Below are positions 1 through 8,147 of a stretch of DNA of 64,000 nucleotides, piece after piece. Position 1 is the stretch's first letter. Each line of letters opens with the position of its first letter. A program made the translations under genes and the position numbers. Source of the DNA: Sporomusaceae bacterium FL31 (lineage in GTDB: Bacteria > Bacillota > Negativicutes > DSM-1736 > Dendrosporobacteraceae); assembly GCA_003990955.1 (NCBI GenBank), contig BIFV01000010.1, positions 287,771-351,770 on the forward strand, read 5' to 3'. The notes below the pieces were generated by a model that was given only the letters and a program-made list of their open reading frames with translations, ran no database searches and was not told the DNA's origin.

Positions 1-504
1 TATACCGCTTAATAACAGCCACCAGAGTAAAGAGCCTAAAAAAACTCCTAGAACCATTGAACTGGATAATAGATAATTGCCATTTATTCCGCCAATGCCA
101 AAGCCTGTAAAAATAGCTATAAACATGATTATGGTCATAGGATTGGTTAGTGTGAGCAAGAATGCTGAGATATAAGCTGAGGTGAGACTTGTGCCGCTAA
201 CTTGGGTTGGCGAAACCGAGGGCTGAGACATAAAAATTTTAACTCCAAGATAAAGTAAATAAAATCCGCCAACTATTTTGAGATAGAATTGATAATCTAG
301 CAAGAATCTGGTTGCAGCGGTTAAACCAAATGCTGCGATTGCGCCATAAATTGCATCCGCTGTTGCTGTACCAATACCGGAAATAAACCCAAAGGACATT
401 CCATAGGCTAATGTACGCCGAATACATAAGATACCGATTGGTCCTACCGGAGCAGCAATCGAAAATCCCAGGATGAGACCTTTTAAAAAGAAGAATAATG
501 TCAT
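1..504 (-). CDS. LysE/RhtB-family amino-acid exporter (C-terminus beyond window edge)
   Basis: Open reading frame on the minus strand that runs off the left edge; 168 residues are visible. It begins MTLFFFLKGLILGFSIAAP and continues with the VGPIG turn that follows the first membrane helix in LysE-superfamily exporters, then several further hydrophobic helices (GFISGIGTATADAIYGAIAA, a FYLLYLGVKIF stretch, and LTNPMTIIMFIAIF). The family exports amino acids or other small amines across the cytoplasmic membrane; the substrate cannot be told from sequence. The ATG overlaps the stop of the upstream Lrp gene as ATGA (504-501), so the two are translationally coupled, and the regulator is the likely local controller of the exporter. 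Family assignment is confident; the stop codon is not in the window. Confidence 0.88.
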   Translation of the reverse strand, partial: MTLFFFLKGLILGFSIAAPVGPIGILCIRRTLAYGMSFGFISGIGTATADAIYGAIAAFGLTAATRFLLDYQFYLKIVGGFYLLYLGVKIFMSQPSVSPTQVSGTSLTSAYISAFLLTLTNPMTIIMFIAIFTGFGIGGINGNYLLSSSMVLGVFLGSLLWWLLLSGI

Positions 505-968
505 GATGGATCACACAATTCGGTCAGTGGTAAAATGGGTGTTTCTTTTACTGTAGCGAGGATGATAGTGGTACGGGTTTTTATAACACCGTCAATCGCT
601 TTTATCTCATCACTAATAATTCTTTCTAGGTCGCGGGTATTGCGACAACGAACTTTTAATAAGTAATCTTCATCACCGGCGATATGATGACATTCGAGTA
701 CTTCTGGCATGGCTTGAATTCTTGCCAAAAACTGCTGACGATGTTGAGGCCGGTCCAAATATACCGCAATCAGCGCAGCGAGATTTAACCCCACTGCTTC
801 GTGATCGATCAGTGCTGAATAACCTTTGATAATTCCTTTTTCCTCCAGCTTCCGGACTCTGTCGGCTGCTCCGGGGGCTGACAGGCCTAGAATTGAGCCT
901 AATTCGGCCCAAGTGGTACGGGCATAATTCATTAATTGTTGAATTATTTTCATATCGAAAGTATCCAC
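501..968 (-). CDS. Lrp/AsnC-family transcriptional regulator
   Basis: A 155-residue protein of normal Lrp length: an N-terminal winged helix-turn-helix (about residues 5-60, containing TWAELGSILGLSAPGAADRV and RKLEEKGIIKGYSA) followed by a RAM ligand-binding domain (about 65-150, with the typical HIAGDEDYLLKV strand). I start it at the GTG at 968, which sits 9 bases after a GGAGG; an in-frame TTG at 989 lies upstream of that site and is less likely. Such proteins bind amino acids and control transport or metabolism genes. Its stop overlaps the LysE-type exporter start, and a long perfect inverted repeat lies just upstream, so autoregulation and control of the exporter are inferred. Confidence 0.9.
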   Translation of the reverse strand: MDTFDMKIIQQLMNYARTTWAELGSILGLSAPGAADRVRKLEEKGIIKGYSALIDHEAVGLNLAALIAVYLDRPQHRQQFLARIQAMPEVLECHHIAGDEDYLLKVRCRNTRDLERIISDEIKAIDGVIKTRTTIILATVKETPILPLTELCDPS

Positions 969-992
969 TCTCAATAACCTCCATATCAAAAG

Positions 993-1027
993 TTTATTTA
1001 TTATAATAGTTTATTATAATAAATAAA
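993..1027 (-). promoter_or_regulatory. Perfect inverted repeat upstream of the Lrp gene, candidate operator
   Basis: TTTATTTATTATAATA (993-1008) is followed after 3 bases (GTT) by its exact reverse complement (1012-1027). The element ends about 25 bases before the Lrp start codon and contains TATAAT-like hexamers on both strands, so a regulator bound here would cover the promoter. It has the size and AT-richness of Lrp-type sites, but binding is inferred. Confidence 0.6.
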
Positions 1028-1033
1028 TCAAGC

Positions 1034-1067
1034 AAAAAAGTTACCGCCGTTTTGCGGTAACTTTTTT
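1034..1067 (-). terminator. Rho-independent terminator after the small minus-strand gene
   Basis: Stem GTTACCGC (1040-1047) / GCGGTAAC (1054-1061) with a 6-base loop, flanked by an A-run on the left and a T-run on the right, so it can work in both directions. The right-hand T-run reaches into the stop codon of the neighbouring small gene. Confidence 0.8.
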
Positions 1068-1305
1068 AGAAGATGTTATTCAGTGTATTAAAGTTTGTTA
1101 AGATAAAGTTACTTAGTATTTGTCTGAGATCGGATGGAAAGCTGGCGTTATAAGAAGGGGTGCCAAGATTATTAATGACCTGGGTATCAACAAAATCCTG
1201 CAATCCAGGTGGAAAATTAAGATTTACATTATTCTGTGCTAGCTGAGCGAGATTCGCGATGACAAAAACATCAAGAATATCTCTTACATCAGATCTTACA
1301 GCCAC
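1066..1305 (-). CDS. Small protein of unknown function
   Basis: About 79 residues, not recognised. I place the start at the GTG at 1305: the strong AGGAGG is 8 bases upstream of it, whereas the ATG at 1311 is only 2 bases from the same site. The sequence has a helical first half (DVRDILDVFVIANLAQLAQ), a proline-containing middle and a second helical stretch (DLRQILSNFILTNFNTL), rich in Asn and Leu with almost no Lys or Glu. There is no signal peptide or membrane helix. The composition suggests a small structural or coat-like protein, but that is only a guess. It has its own terminator and a 5' hairpin immediately before its ribosome-binding site. Confidence 0.6.
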   Translation of the reverse strand: MAVRSDVRDILDVFVIANLAQLAQNNVNLNFPPGLQDFVDTQVINNLGTPSYNASFPSDLRQILSNFILTNFNTLNNIF

Positions 1306-1323
1306 TTTCATAGCCTCCTTTTG

Positions 1324-1353
1324 ATATTAATACTATTTTTTTAGTATTAATAT
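1324..1353 (-). repeat. Inverted repeat/hairpin just upstream of the small gene's RBS
   Basis: ATATTAATACTA (1324-1335) and its exact complement TAGTATTAATAT (1342-1353) flank a T6 loop (A6 on the minus strand). It ends 7 bases before the AAGGAGG of the small minus-strand gene. It may be an operator or an mRNA-stabilising 5' hairpin. The ten-base word GATATTAATA also occurs at 1459-1468 upstream of the divergent gene. Confidence 0.5.
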
Positions 1354-1489
1354 ATGCGATAGATGAACTAAATGAGATGAATTTATAATAAACTATAGGA
1401 AAATAGATTAATTTGTTCAATTTAAGGGGTTTACTAATTTGTTAATTCGCAATACTATGATATTAATAATAGCTTAGGGGGGACCACGA

Positions 1490-1897
1490 ATGGCTCGAAT
1501 TATTTACTCGGATCAGGGTAACTCACCTTTTCAACGTTTATTAGGCCACAATCCCCAAATCTTAGGGGCTTGGAATGAGCTTGAGAATACGTTTTATACT
1601 GGCTTATTAGACAATGAACTAAAAGAACAGGTGCGCCGTACGTTGGCTTTCTGTAACGGCTGTGAGTATGATATGGCACAAGGGAATCCTGTTATTGAGC
1701 GCAAAAATAAGCGGTTATCACTTGCTGTGGATTTTGCGCGAATGGTGGCCGGAAATCATTTAAATATCAGAGATAGTGTATTTGAGGTTATGAAAACCGT
1801 ATTTTCTGATGCAGAGATCGCTGAATTATGTGCATTTATTTTCTTTATCAATGCAACTCAAAAATTTGGGGCAACCCTGCAGTTAACGTCAGAGTAA
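1490..1897 (+). CDS. Carboxymuconolactone decarboxylase/AhpD-like protein
   Basis: A 135-residue all-helical protein whose centre reads RRTLAFCNGCEYDMAQGNP, matching the CxxC region of the AhpD/carboxymuconolactone-decarboxylase fold used in peroxide reduction and related thiol chemistry. The histidine normally found four residues after the second cysteine is a methionine here, so the relay of classical AhpD is incomplete. The start ATG is preceded by GGGGGG with 7-base spacing. The gene is monocistronic and divergent from the small gene on its left. The fold is likely; the reaction is unknown. Confidence 0.72.
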   Translation: MARIIYSDQGNSPFQRLLGHNPQILGAWNELENTFYTGLLDNELKEQVRRTLAFCNGCEYDMAQGNPVIERKNKRLSLAVDFARMVAGNHLNIRDSVFEVMKTVFSDAEIAELCAFIFFINATQKFGATLQLTSE

Positions 1898-2007
1898 TCA
1901 GGTTATGTGGTTAAAAAATTACTGTGGTTATTATATGCGTTGCGACGAAATATGGTGTAGACGATCTGAAATCAGAGTATTAACAGCATACCTTATCGAA
2001 AAAATCA

Positions 2008-2057
2008 TTGCTAAAAAAACAATATTTGTAATATAATTTAATCAATCGATTAATTAA
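2008..2057 (+). promoter_or_regulatory. Promoter and operator of the CecR-like efflux operon
   Basis: TTGCTA (2008-2013), an 18-base spacer and TATAAT (2032-2037) form a sigma-A-type promoter. Directly downstream, TTAATCAATCGATTAATTAA (2038-2057) is a near-perfect 20-base palindrome centred on ATCGAT with one mismatched pair. Its position over the transcription start fits a TetR-family operator used for autorepression. Confidence 0.68.
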
Positions 2058-2076
2058 GAAGATAGGAGGTTCATGA

Positions 2077-2682
2077 TTGGAACAAGATAGTAGAACAAAA
2101 TTGATAGCAGCAGCTACTCATTTATTTGCTCATAAAGGATTCTCAGCAGTCTCAATTCGCGAGCTCGCACAGCAAGCAGGTGTCAATAGCGCACTTATCT
2201 CCTATCACTTTGAAGGTAAGGAAGGCTTATATACAGCAGTATTAGAGAATCAGTTTTCGCTGATGCTGCAATTAGCTGAACGGATTAACAAGGAGCAGCT
2301 TACGCCTGAGCAAAGAATTAGAGAATATGCCACGACTGTGTTCAATATTCACCAGAAATCGCCGGCATTAATCAGGCTTTTATATAGTGAATTGTTTAAT
2401 CCATCACCTTGTTTTGAAGTGATTACGCAAAAATTTTTAGCTAAATTATTTCAAACTTTATTTAAAGCAATCAGTGATGGCATTGAAGCAGGGCAATTCA
2501 GAGCTGATCTCAACATTGAGAATGCGGTGATTTCACTTGCTGGCATCATGAATTTTTATTTTATTTCCCGGCCGCTTACGAAAAAGCTGCTTCCGGAAAC
2601 TGAGAATTGCGTAAGAGCCTATAACGAACAGGCAGTAGAAATATTTCTTGCCGGCATTACAAGGAGGAGTTCATGTGGATAA
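2077..2682 (+). CDS. TetR-family repressor, CecR-like
   Basis: 201 residues with an N-terminal TetR helix-turn-helix (about 10-55: FSAVSIRELAQQAGVNSALI followed by SYHFEGKEGLY) and a C-terminal ligand domain like that of CecR/YbiH. It starts at a TTG 7 bases after GGAGG; a nearby ATG is out of frame. The regulator overlaps the next gene (the adaptor) by 8 bases and heads an exporter operon in the order of Escherichia coli cecR-ybhGFSR, so it is presumably the local repressor, acting at the palindrome just upstream. The inducer is not evident. Confidence 0.88.
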   Translation: MEQDSRTKLIAAATHLFAHKGFSAVSIRELAQQAGVNSALISYHFEGKEGLYTAVLENQFSLMLQLAERINKEQLTPEQRIREYATTVFNIHQKSPALIRLLYSELFNPSPCFEVITQKFLAKLFQTLFKAISDGIEAGQFRADLNIENAVISLAGIMNFYFISRPLTKKLLPETENCVRAYNEQAVEIFLAGITRRSSCG

Positions 2683-3649
2683 GAAAAGACTGCTCGTTGT
2701 GCTGATCGTATTCCTGGCGTTGGCTGGTATAGCCGGCTATAAGCTGTTTATGCGCTCTGAAGATGGGATTACCGCCACAGGCACAGTCGAAGTGACTAAG
2801 GTTGATATTATGCCTAAGGTGAGTGGCTATTTGAATGGTCTCACAATAAAAGAAGGCGACACAGTCCAAAATGGGCAGGAGATTGTGCGGATTATCCGGC
2901 CAGATTTAGAGGCTCAGGTTTTAAGAGATAAGGCGGCGTTAGAAAAAGCAGCAGTTCAGTTGAATGATTTAATTAAGGGCGCCAGAAGCCAGGAACGGGT
3001 ACAAGCTACTGCTAACTTCGCAGCGGCTCAATCTGTCTATGAGAAAGCTAACAGTGATTATGAGCGCTACCAGACATTATTTCATAGCAATGCTATTTCC
3101 CGGCAACAGCTTGATACGATGAAATCAGCTTTGGATGTCGCCTATAATTCGCTTGTGGCCGCTCAAGCACAACAAGATTTAGTTGAGGAAGGAAACAGAC
3201 CTGATGCAATTGCTGCTCAACAGCTCGAAGTCGAACGCAGTAAAGCTGTTTTAGAAGCCAGTAAAACTGCTGTAACCGATACTACGGTGATGAGTCCACT
3301 GCCAGGCTTAGTGCTTAGCAAGAACTTTGAGAATGGAGAATATGTAAATGCCGGCAGTCCAATTGCAACCATCGCCAATATGAATGATTGCTGGATAAAA
3401 ATTTATATTCCTTCTTCACAGCTAGGCCTCATCAAAATAGGTCAGCTTACCGAAGTAAAAGTTGATGCTTTTCCAGGGCGAATTTTTCAAGGTGAAATTA
3501 AAGAAATTAGTCAAAATGCTGAATTTACTCCCCGTCAAAGTATTACCCAGCGTGAACGTGCCAATATGGTTTTTGGTGTTAAGATTAAGATTGATAATCG
3601 TGAAGGTGTCTTAAAACCAGGGATGCCAGCCGATGTGGTGATTCAATGA
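2675..3649 (+). CDS. HlyD-family periplasmic adaptor (YbhG-like)
   Basis: 324 residues starting from a GTG 7 bases after GGAGG; the frame continues upstream inside the TetR gene but without a better start. An N-terminal membrane anchor (LLVVLIVFLALAGIAGYKLF) precedes a biotinyl-lipoyl half-motif (KVSGYLNGLTIKEGDTVQNG), a long coiled-coil hairpin (about residues 90-210, with repeated AAQSVYEKA-type heptads), the second lipoyl half (VMSPLPGLVLSKNFENGEYV) and beta-barrel strands. Adaptors of this type connect an inner-membrane exporter to an outer-membrane channel, which implies an outer membrane. It overlaps its neighbours at both ends. Confidence 0.9.
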   Translation: MDKKRLLVVLIVFLALAGIAGYKLFMRSEDGITATGTVEVTKVDIMPKVSGYLNGLTIKEGDTVQNGQEIVRIIRPDLEAQVLRDKAALEKAAVQLNDLIKGARSQERVQATANFAAAQSVYEKANSDYERYQTLFHSNAISRQQLDTMKSALDVAYNSLVAAQAQQDLVEEGNRPDAIAAQQLEVERSKAVLEASKTAVTDTTVMSPLPGLVLSKNFENGEYVNAGSPIATIANMNDCWIKIYIPSSQLGLIKIGQLTEVKVDAFPGRIFQGEIKEISQNAEFTPRQSITQRERANMVFGVKIKIDNREGVLKPGMPADVVIQ

Positions 3650-4554
3650 TTCAAGTAACCGATGTAACCAAAAAGTTTGGTAATACGGTTGCCGTTGATC
3701 ATGTATCGTTTACTGTACATGCTGGTGAAATCTTTGGCTTAGTTGGTCCAGATGGTGCGGGGAAAACAACGGTCATTCGGATGATCACCGGAATCATGGA
3801 ATTAACTGATGGAACCATTGAAATGATGGGATCAACTGCTAGTGAGGCTATAAAAAGTCAAATTGGCTATGTTCCGCAAAAGTTCAGCCTTTATCGCGAT
3901 TTAACGGTTTTAGAGAACATTGAGTTGATTGGTTCTCTTTATGGGGCTAAGCGGCAAGTGATTCAGCAATTGGCTGAAGAAATTTTGACGTTTACGGGAT
4001 TATGGGAATTTCGAGACAGACTAAGTGAGAATTTGTCTGGCGGTATGAAACAGAAGCTGGCGTTAGCTGCAGGGTTAATGCATAAGCCAAAGTTATTTTT
4101 CTTAGATGAACCGACAACAGGCGTTGATCCGGTATCCAGGCGGGAATTTTGGCAAATGCTGTACCGGTTAAATAAAGAAGGAATGACTGTCATTGCAGCC
4201 ACTCCTTATATGGATGAAGCAGAGTTATGTACCAGGATTGCCTTTATGGATCAGGGGAAAATTGTCGCTTGTGCATCGCCGCAGGAACTGAGGGCGCAAT
4301 ATGAGCATCATATTTTAGAACTTCAGGTTGACAGCAAAAATGTTAAACCGTTACTGCAGCACTGTCAAATCATCGATATTAACTCATTTGGTGATAAATA
4401 TCATTTGGTGGTTAACGATGTTGACCAAGCTATTGTACAAGTTCAAGCAACCCTCAGTAGTGCAGGCAGGCAAGTACTATCCCTCAAAGAGATAGCCCCC
4501 ACACTGGAGGATATTTTTGTATCTCTGGCAGGAGGAGGTACTAAGTATGACTGA
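3646..4554 (+). CDS. ABC exporter ATP-binding protein, first of a pair (YbhF N-half-like)
   Basis: 302 residues with Walker A GPDGAGKTT, signature LSGGMKQKLALA and Walker B LFFLDEPTTGVDP. The switch-loop histidine expected after Walker B is missing: the sequence reads AATPYMDEAE where the partner protein has TTHFMDEAE. Together with the atypical GPDGAGK loop, this suggests one of the two ATP sites is degenerate, as in fused E. coli YbhF. It starts as ATGA overlapping the adaptor stop and ends 8 bases inside the next gene, so the cassette is tightly coupled. It should work with the second ATPase as a heterodimer on the ABC-2 permease. Confidence 0.9.
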   Translation: MIQVTDVTKKFGNTVAVDHVSFTVHAGEIFGLVGPDGAGKTTVIRMITGIMELTDGTIEMMGSTASEAIKSQIGYVPQKFSLYRDLTVLENIELIGSLYGAKRQVIQQLAEEILTFTGLWEFRDRLSENLSGGMKQKLALAAGLMHKPKLFFLDEPTTGVDPVSRREFWQMLYRLNKEGMTVIAATPYMDEAELCTRIAFMDQGKIVACASPQELRAQYEHHILELQVDSKNVKPLLQHCQIIDINSFGDKYHLVVNDVDQAIVQVQATLSSAGRQVLSLKEIAPTLEDIFVSLAGGGTKYD

Positions 4555-5458
4555 GATCGTTGTTGAAACTCATCAATTAACCCGTCATTTTGGTAGTTTT
4601 ATTGCTGTCAATCAGGTTAGTCTCCAAATTCGAAAAGGCAGTATTTATGGATTTTTAGGTCCGAATGGCTCAGGAAAATCAACCACAATTAGAATGCTAT
4701 GCGGAATTCTACAGCCGACAGCAGGGGGCGGACAGGTATTAGGGCTGGATATTGCCAAAGATAGTGAGGCTATTAAAGCTAAAATTGGCTATATGTCTCA
4801 AAAATTTAGCTTATATAATGATTTAACTGTTTTAGAGAACTTAGATTTCTATGCGGGAATGTATAATTTGAGCGGTGATAGGAAGCAGGAGCGCATTGCC
4901 GAAATGATAGCAATGGCAGGACTTACTGGGCGAGAAAATGAACTTACCAGTAATTTATCAGGCGGATGGAAGCAGCGGCTCGCATTAGGATGCTCCATTT
5001 TACATCAGCCACCTATTCTTTTTTTGGATGAACCTACTGGCGGTGTAGATCCGAAATCACGACGGATGTTTTGGGACATTATTTATAATATGGCGGCTGC
5101 CGGAACCACGGTTATGGTTACTACCCATTTTATGGATGAAGCTGAACACTGTGACGAAATTGGGTTTATTTATCAAGGAAGTCTGATTGCATCTGGTTCA
5201 CCTCAGCAGCTTAAGGCCAATATTCGTGAAATTCTCGTTGAAATAGAGGCTGCTGATCCAATTGGCTTATTACAGGAATTTACTTCGGCTCAATTACCGG
5301 TCAAGGATACTTATGTTTATGGTACTACGCTGCATGTTTTGCTGGAAAAAAATCAGTTAGAACTTCTTAATCAATGGGAGTATAAAGTGATTCCTCCAAC
5401 CATGGAAGATGTTTTTGTCCAGTATGTACAAAATAACCGGAAGGAGGGGGAAGCTTGA
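4547..5458 (+). CDS. ABC exporter ATP-binding protein, second of a pair (YbhF C-half-like)
   Basis: 303 residues with a complete set of motifs: GPNGSGKST, LSGGWKQRLALG, LFLDEPTGGVDP and a switch histidine in TTHFMDEAEHC. The ATG at 4547 follows GGAGGAGG at normal spacing; an upstream in-frame ATG lies inside the previous gene and lacks a ribosome site. In E. coli the corresponding two domains are fused in one YbhF protein; here they are separate overlapping genes. The protein acts on the cytoplasmic face of the exporter, presumably providing the fully active ATP site. Confidence 0.9.
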   Translation: MTEIVVETHQLTRHFGSFIAVNQVSLQIRKGSIYGFLGPNGSGKSTTIRMLCGILQPTAGGGQVLGLDIAKDSEAIKAKIGYMSQKFSLYNDLTVLENLDFYAGMYNLSGDRKQERIAEMIAMAGLTGRENELTSNLSGGWKQRLALGCSILHQPPILFLDEPTGGVDPKSRRMFWDIIYNMAAAGTTVMVTTHFMDEAEHCDEIGFIYQGSLIASGSPQQLKANIREILVEIEAADPIGLLQEFTSAQLPVKDTYVYGTTLHVLLEKNQLELLNQWEYKVIPPTMEDVFVQYVQNNRKEGEA

Positions 5459-6582
5459 TGATTCGCCTCAAAGCATTACTCATTAAAGAGTTTATTCAAA
5501 TGAAACGGGATAAGCTGACTTTGGGAATGATGGTCATGCTGCCCATTATTCAGTTATTAATTTTTGGGTTTGCAATTAATACAGATATTAAGCATTTGTC
5601 TACAGTAGTATTTGATCAGTCACTTAAACAGGAAAGCCGGGAATTGATTGAAGCTTTTACTGCCAGTGGCTATTTTGATATTAACTATGTAGCAGCGAAT
5701 TATGAATCTGTGAATAGTCTGATTGAAAAAGGGGATGCAAAAGTCGGAATTATTATCCCGCCTGATTTAGCAGAAAATATCAATCATGGACGTACAGCAA
5801 CCGTCCAAGTTCTTGTGGACGCATCTGACTCAATGGCAGCATCCTCGGCTATTAGTACAGCCCAGATTATCGGACAACTCAAATCGCAGGAAATAATCAT
5901 TAAGAAGGTACAAAGCTTTACAGGTCAAAAAATGGAACAACCCTATGATATACGAATAAGAGCTTGGTACAATCCTGATTTTGTTACCGCCTTTTATATG
6001 GTACCAGGCATATTAGGAATTATTTTGACAATGACCATGGTCATGATTACTTCGATGGCCATTGTGCGTGAGCGGGAAAATGGGACGCTGGACCAACTCA
6101 TCGTTACACCGCTAAAATCCTATGAACTGATGTTAGGAAAAATTATCCCCTATATCTTTGTCGGCTATGTACAGGCAACCTTAGCCCTATTGGTCGGTAT
6201 TGTCGTATTTGATCTGCCTATTCGCGGGAGTCTCGGATTATTATATGGATTGGCGTCCTTATTCATTGTTGCTTCACTTACTTTAGGAGTGCTGATTTCC
6301 AGTTTTGCTAAAACTCAAATGCAGGCCATGCAAATGTCCTTTTTCGTATTTTTGCCAAGTATCTTATTGTCAGGGTTTATGTTTCCCCGGGAAGCTATGC
6401 CAAAGCTATTTTATTATATTGGCAATATTATTCCTTTGACGTATTTCCTACAAATTCTCAGGGGCATTGTCTTAAAGGGAATTGGCTTGGAATTTCTCTG
6501 GCCCCAAGTCCTATCGCTTATTGTTTTTATTATGATAACACTGGTGCTCAGCGTTAAAAAATTCAAGAAAACAATTGCTTAA
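5458..6582 (+). CDS. ABC-2 type permease (YbhR/YbhS-like)
   Basis: 374 residues: one N-terminal helix (MVMLPIIQLLIFGFAI), a large extracytoplasmic domain (about 45-170) and five C-terminal helices with the family stretch RERENGTLDQLIVTPLKSYE before the second. ATG 5458 overlaps the previous stop (TGATG); a TTG at 5455 is an alternative start. E. coli has two such permeases (YbhS and YbhR) whereas only one is present here, so a homodimer is inferred. The gene ends sharing four bases with the convergent amidase gene. The substrate is unknown; relatives export drugs and cationic compounds. Confidence 0.9.
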   Translation: MIRLKALLIKEFIQMKRDKLTLGMMVMLPIIQLLIFGFAINTDIKHLSTVVFDQSLKQESRELIEAFTASGYFDINYVAANYESVNSLIEKGDAKVGIIIPPDLAENINHGRTATVQVLVDASDSMAASSAISTAQIIGQLKSQEIIIKKVQSFTGQKMEQPYDIRIRAWYNPDFVTAFYMVPGILGIILTMTMVMITSMAIVRERENGTLDQLIVTPLKSYELMLGKIIPYIFVGYVQATLALLVGIVVFDLPIRGSLGLLYGLASLFIVASLTLGVLISSFAKTQMQAMQMSFFVFLPSILLSGFMFPREAMPKLFYYIGNIIPLTYFLQILRGIVLKGIGLEFLWPQVLSLIVFIMITLVLSVKKFKKTIA

Positions 6583-7355
6583 TACAACTGCGGCCGTCTG
6601 TCGGTAAATACCGGCAGTCTTTTTCTTATATCCGCACTTTGTGAAAAATCAACATCGGCAATGATCAGTTCTTCTTGATCACTTCCCTCGGCGATAATTT
6701 CGCCCCAGGGATTAATAATCATGGAATGGCCATACATTTTGCCACGACCACGGCCATTCACACTATTAGCACTAATTACAAATTGTTGATTTTCAATGGC
6801 TCTGGCTAGATTCAAAATACGCCAATGATCGCCACGAACCTCAGGCCATTGGGCTGGGATAAATAATGTTGTACAGCCTTCTAAGGCTAAAGCGCGCGGT
6901 AATTCGGTAAAGCGAATATCGTAGCAGATAATGAGTCCGGCTTTTCCGATACTTAATTCGAAGCTGGATTTTTTGTCACCAGGGCTAATATATTGTTCTT
7001 CCGCCATCAAGCCAATAAGATGGATTTTGCTATATTGAGCAATGACTTGGCCCTGTTTGTTAATGACATAAGCGGTATTATACACTTTGCGATTGCGCGA
7101 TTCAGCAATGGAGCCAGTGATAATTTCAATGTTATTTTCGTGGGCTAATTTCTGAAGCATTTTCATTGTAGGACCGTCTGATGGCTCAGCAAGCTGCTCT
7201 ATTTGCTCTAATTGATAGCCTGTGGTCCACATTTCCGGCAAGACAAATAATTCTGCTCCTTGGGTCAGGCCTTCTTGAATCATTGCAGCAGCTTTTTCCC
7301 GATTAGCGGCCACATCACCTAATTGTACATCCATTTGCAATACGGCTATTTTCAT
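6579..7355 (-). CDS. Carbon-nitrogen hydrolase (nitrilase superfamily amidase)
   Basis: 258 residues with the Glu-Lys-Cys catalytic triad of the superfamily visible in FVLPEMWTTGY, AQYSKIHLIG and GLIICYDIRFTELPRALA, and the typical opening MKIAVLQMDVQLGD. Members of this size and branch include omega-amidases and other small-amide hydrolases; the substrate cannot be fixed. I use the ATG at 7355 because it gives the standard family N-terminus, although its GGAG is about 13 bases away; a TTG nine bases earlier would be very close to that site. The stop codon overlaps that of the convergent permease gene within TTAA, and no terminator separates them. Confidence 0.88.
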   Translation of the reverse strand: MKIAVLQMDVQLGDVAANREKAAAMIQEGLTQGAELFVLPEMWTTGYQLEQIEQLAEPSDGPTMKMLQKLAHENNIEIITGSIAESRNRKVYNTAYVINKQGQVIAQYSKIHLIGLMAEEQYISPGDKKSSFELSIGKAGLIICYDIRFTELPRALALEGCTTLFIPAQWPEVRGDHWRILNLARAIENQQFVISANSVNGRGRGKMYGHSMIINPWGEIIAEGSDQEELIIADVDFSQSADIRKRLPVFTDRRPQLY

Positions 7356-7565
7356 AACTTGCAAGCAGCTCCTTTTCTCATAATTGATATTACTAGTATT
7401 TTATCAAATTAATCACAGTTTAGCAGTCTTTGGCTGAAATCATTGTGATAAAAGGTTTTTGTTGCTAATAATGGCTATTTATTGTAAATTTTATGTAGAA
7501 CAGTGTAACAAGTTGACGATTGTTGTTTTCCAGCTTACTAAGTGAACTGATTCAGGAGGGATTTT

Positions 7566-8114
7566 GTGAATAAAGTCTTTGTTATTATCGGGCCGCCGGC
7601 TTCGGGGAAGACAGCGATTGCCGCTAAACTTGCCAGTCTCGGCATTCCTGAGATGGTGAGCCATACCACTCGCGAACAACGTGAAGGCGAGATTCATGGC
7701 GTAAATTACTATTTTGTTTCGAAAGAGGAATTTAGTGCTTTAGAGTTGATCGAACGTGTGACTTATTCAGGGCAATATTATGGTCTAAGCAAGGCAGAAG
7801 TAATAAAAAAAGTCAATGATCATCCTATCAGTATTGTAGTTGTAGAACGCAGCGGCTTGGAGCAGATTAAAAAATTATTGGGTACGCGGGTTGAGTCGAT
7901 TTTTATTATGATTGATGATGTTACCATTATTGAACGGATGTTAAACCGCGGTGAAGCCAATGAACATATTCAAAAGCGCTTTGAATATGCGAAGAAAAAT
8001 GGTGAGTTTGATAATTGGCAAATTGCTGATTATGTTGTGAAAAATACGAAAACCGTGGATGATGCTGTTCGCCAAATTCTGGCCATCATGGGACTGGCCG
8101 TACCAGTGCGGTAG
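7566..8114 (+). CDS. Guanylate-kinase-like P-loop protein
   Basis: 182 residues with a P-loop GPPASGKT, followed by SHTTREQREGEIHGVNYYFV, the nucleotide-binding signature of guanylate kinases, and a lid/Arg region near RMLNRGEANEHIQKR. The P-loop differs from the usual GPSGxGKGT of housekeeping Gmk and the C-terminal part is divergent, so this may be a paralogue with a specialised nucleotide substrate. It starts at GTG after GGAGG with 6-base spacing. It is a single gene followed by a very strong hairpin terminator. Confidence 0.75.
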   Translation: MNKVFVIIGPPASGKTAIAAKLASLGIPEMVSHTTREQREGEIHGVNYYFVSKEEFSALELIERVTYSGQYYGLSKAEVIKKVNDHPISIVVVERSGLEQIKKLLGTRVESIFIMIDDVTIIERMLNRGEANEHIQKRFEYAKKNGEFDNWQIADYVVKNTKTVDDAVRQILAIMGLAVPVR

Positions 8115-8147
8115 CAACTTAATTTATCTGATTTATAGTCACAATAT

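Noticed and set aside
239..514. 91-codon minus-strand frame near the left edge
   Set aside because: It is an alternative frame of the LysE exporter, which is read in another frame and has the coupled ATGA start.
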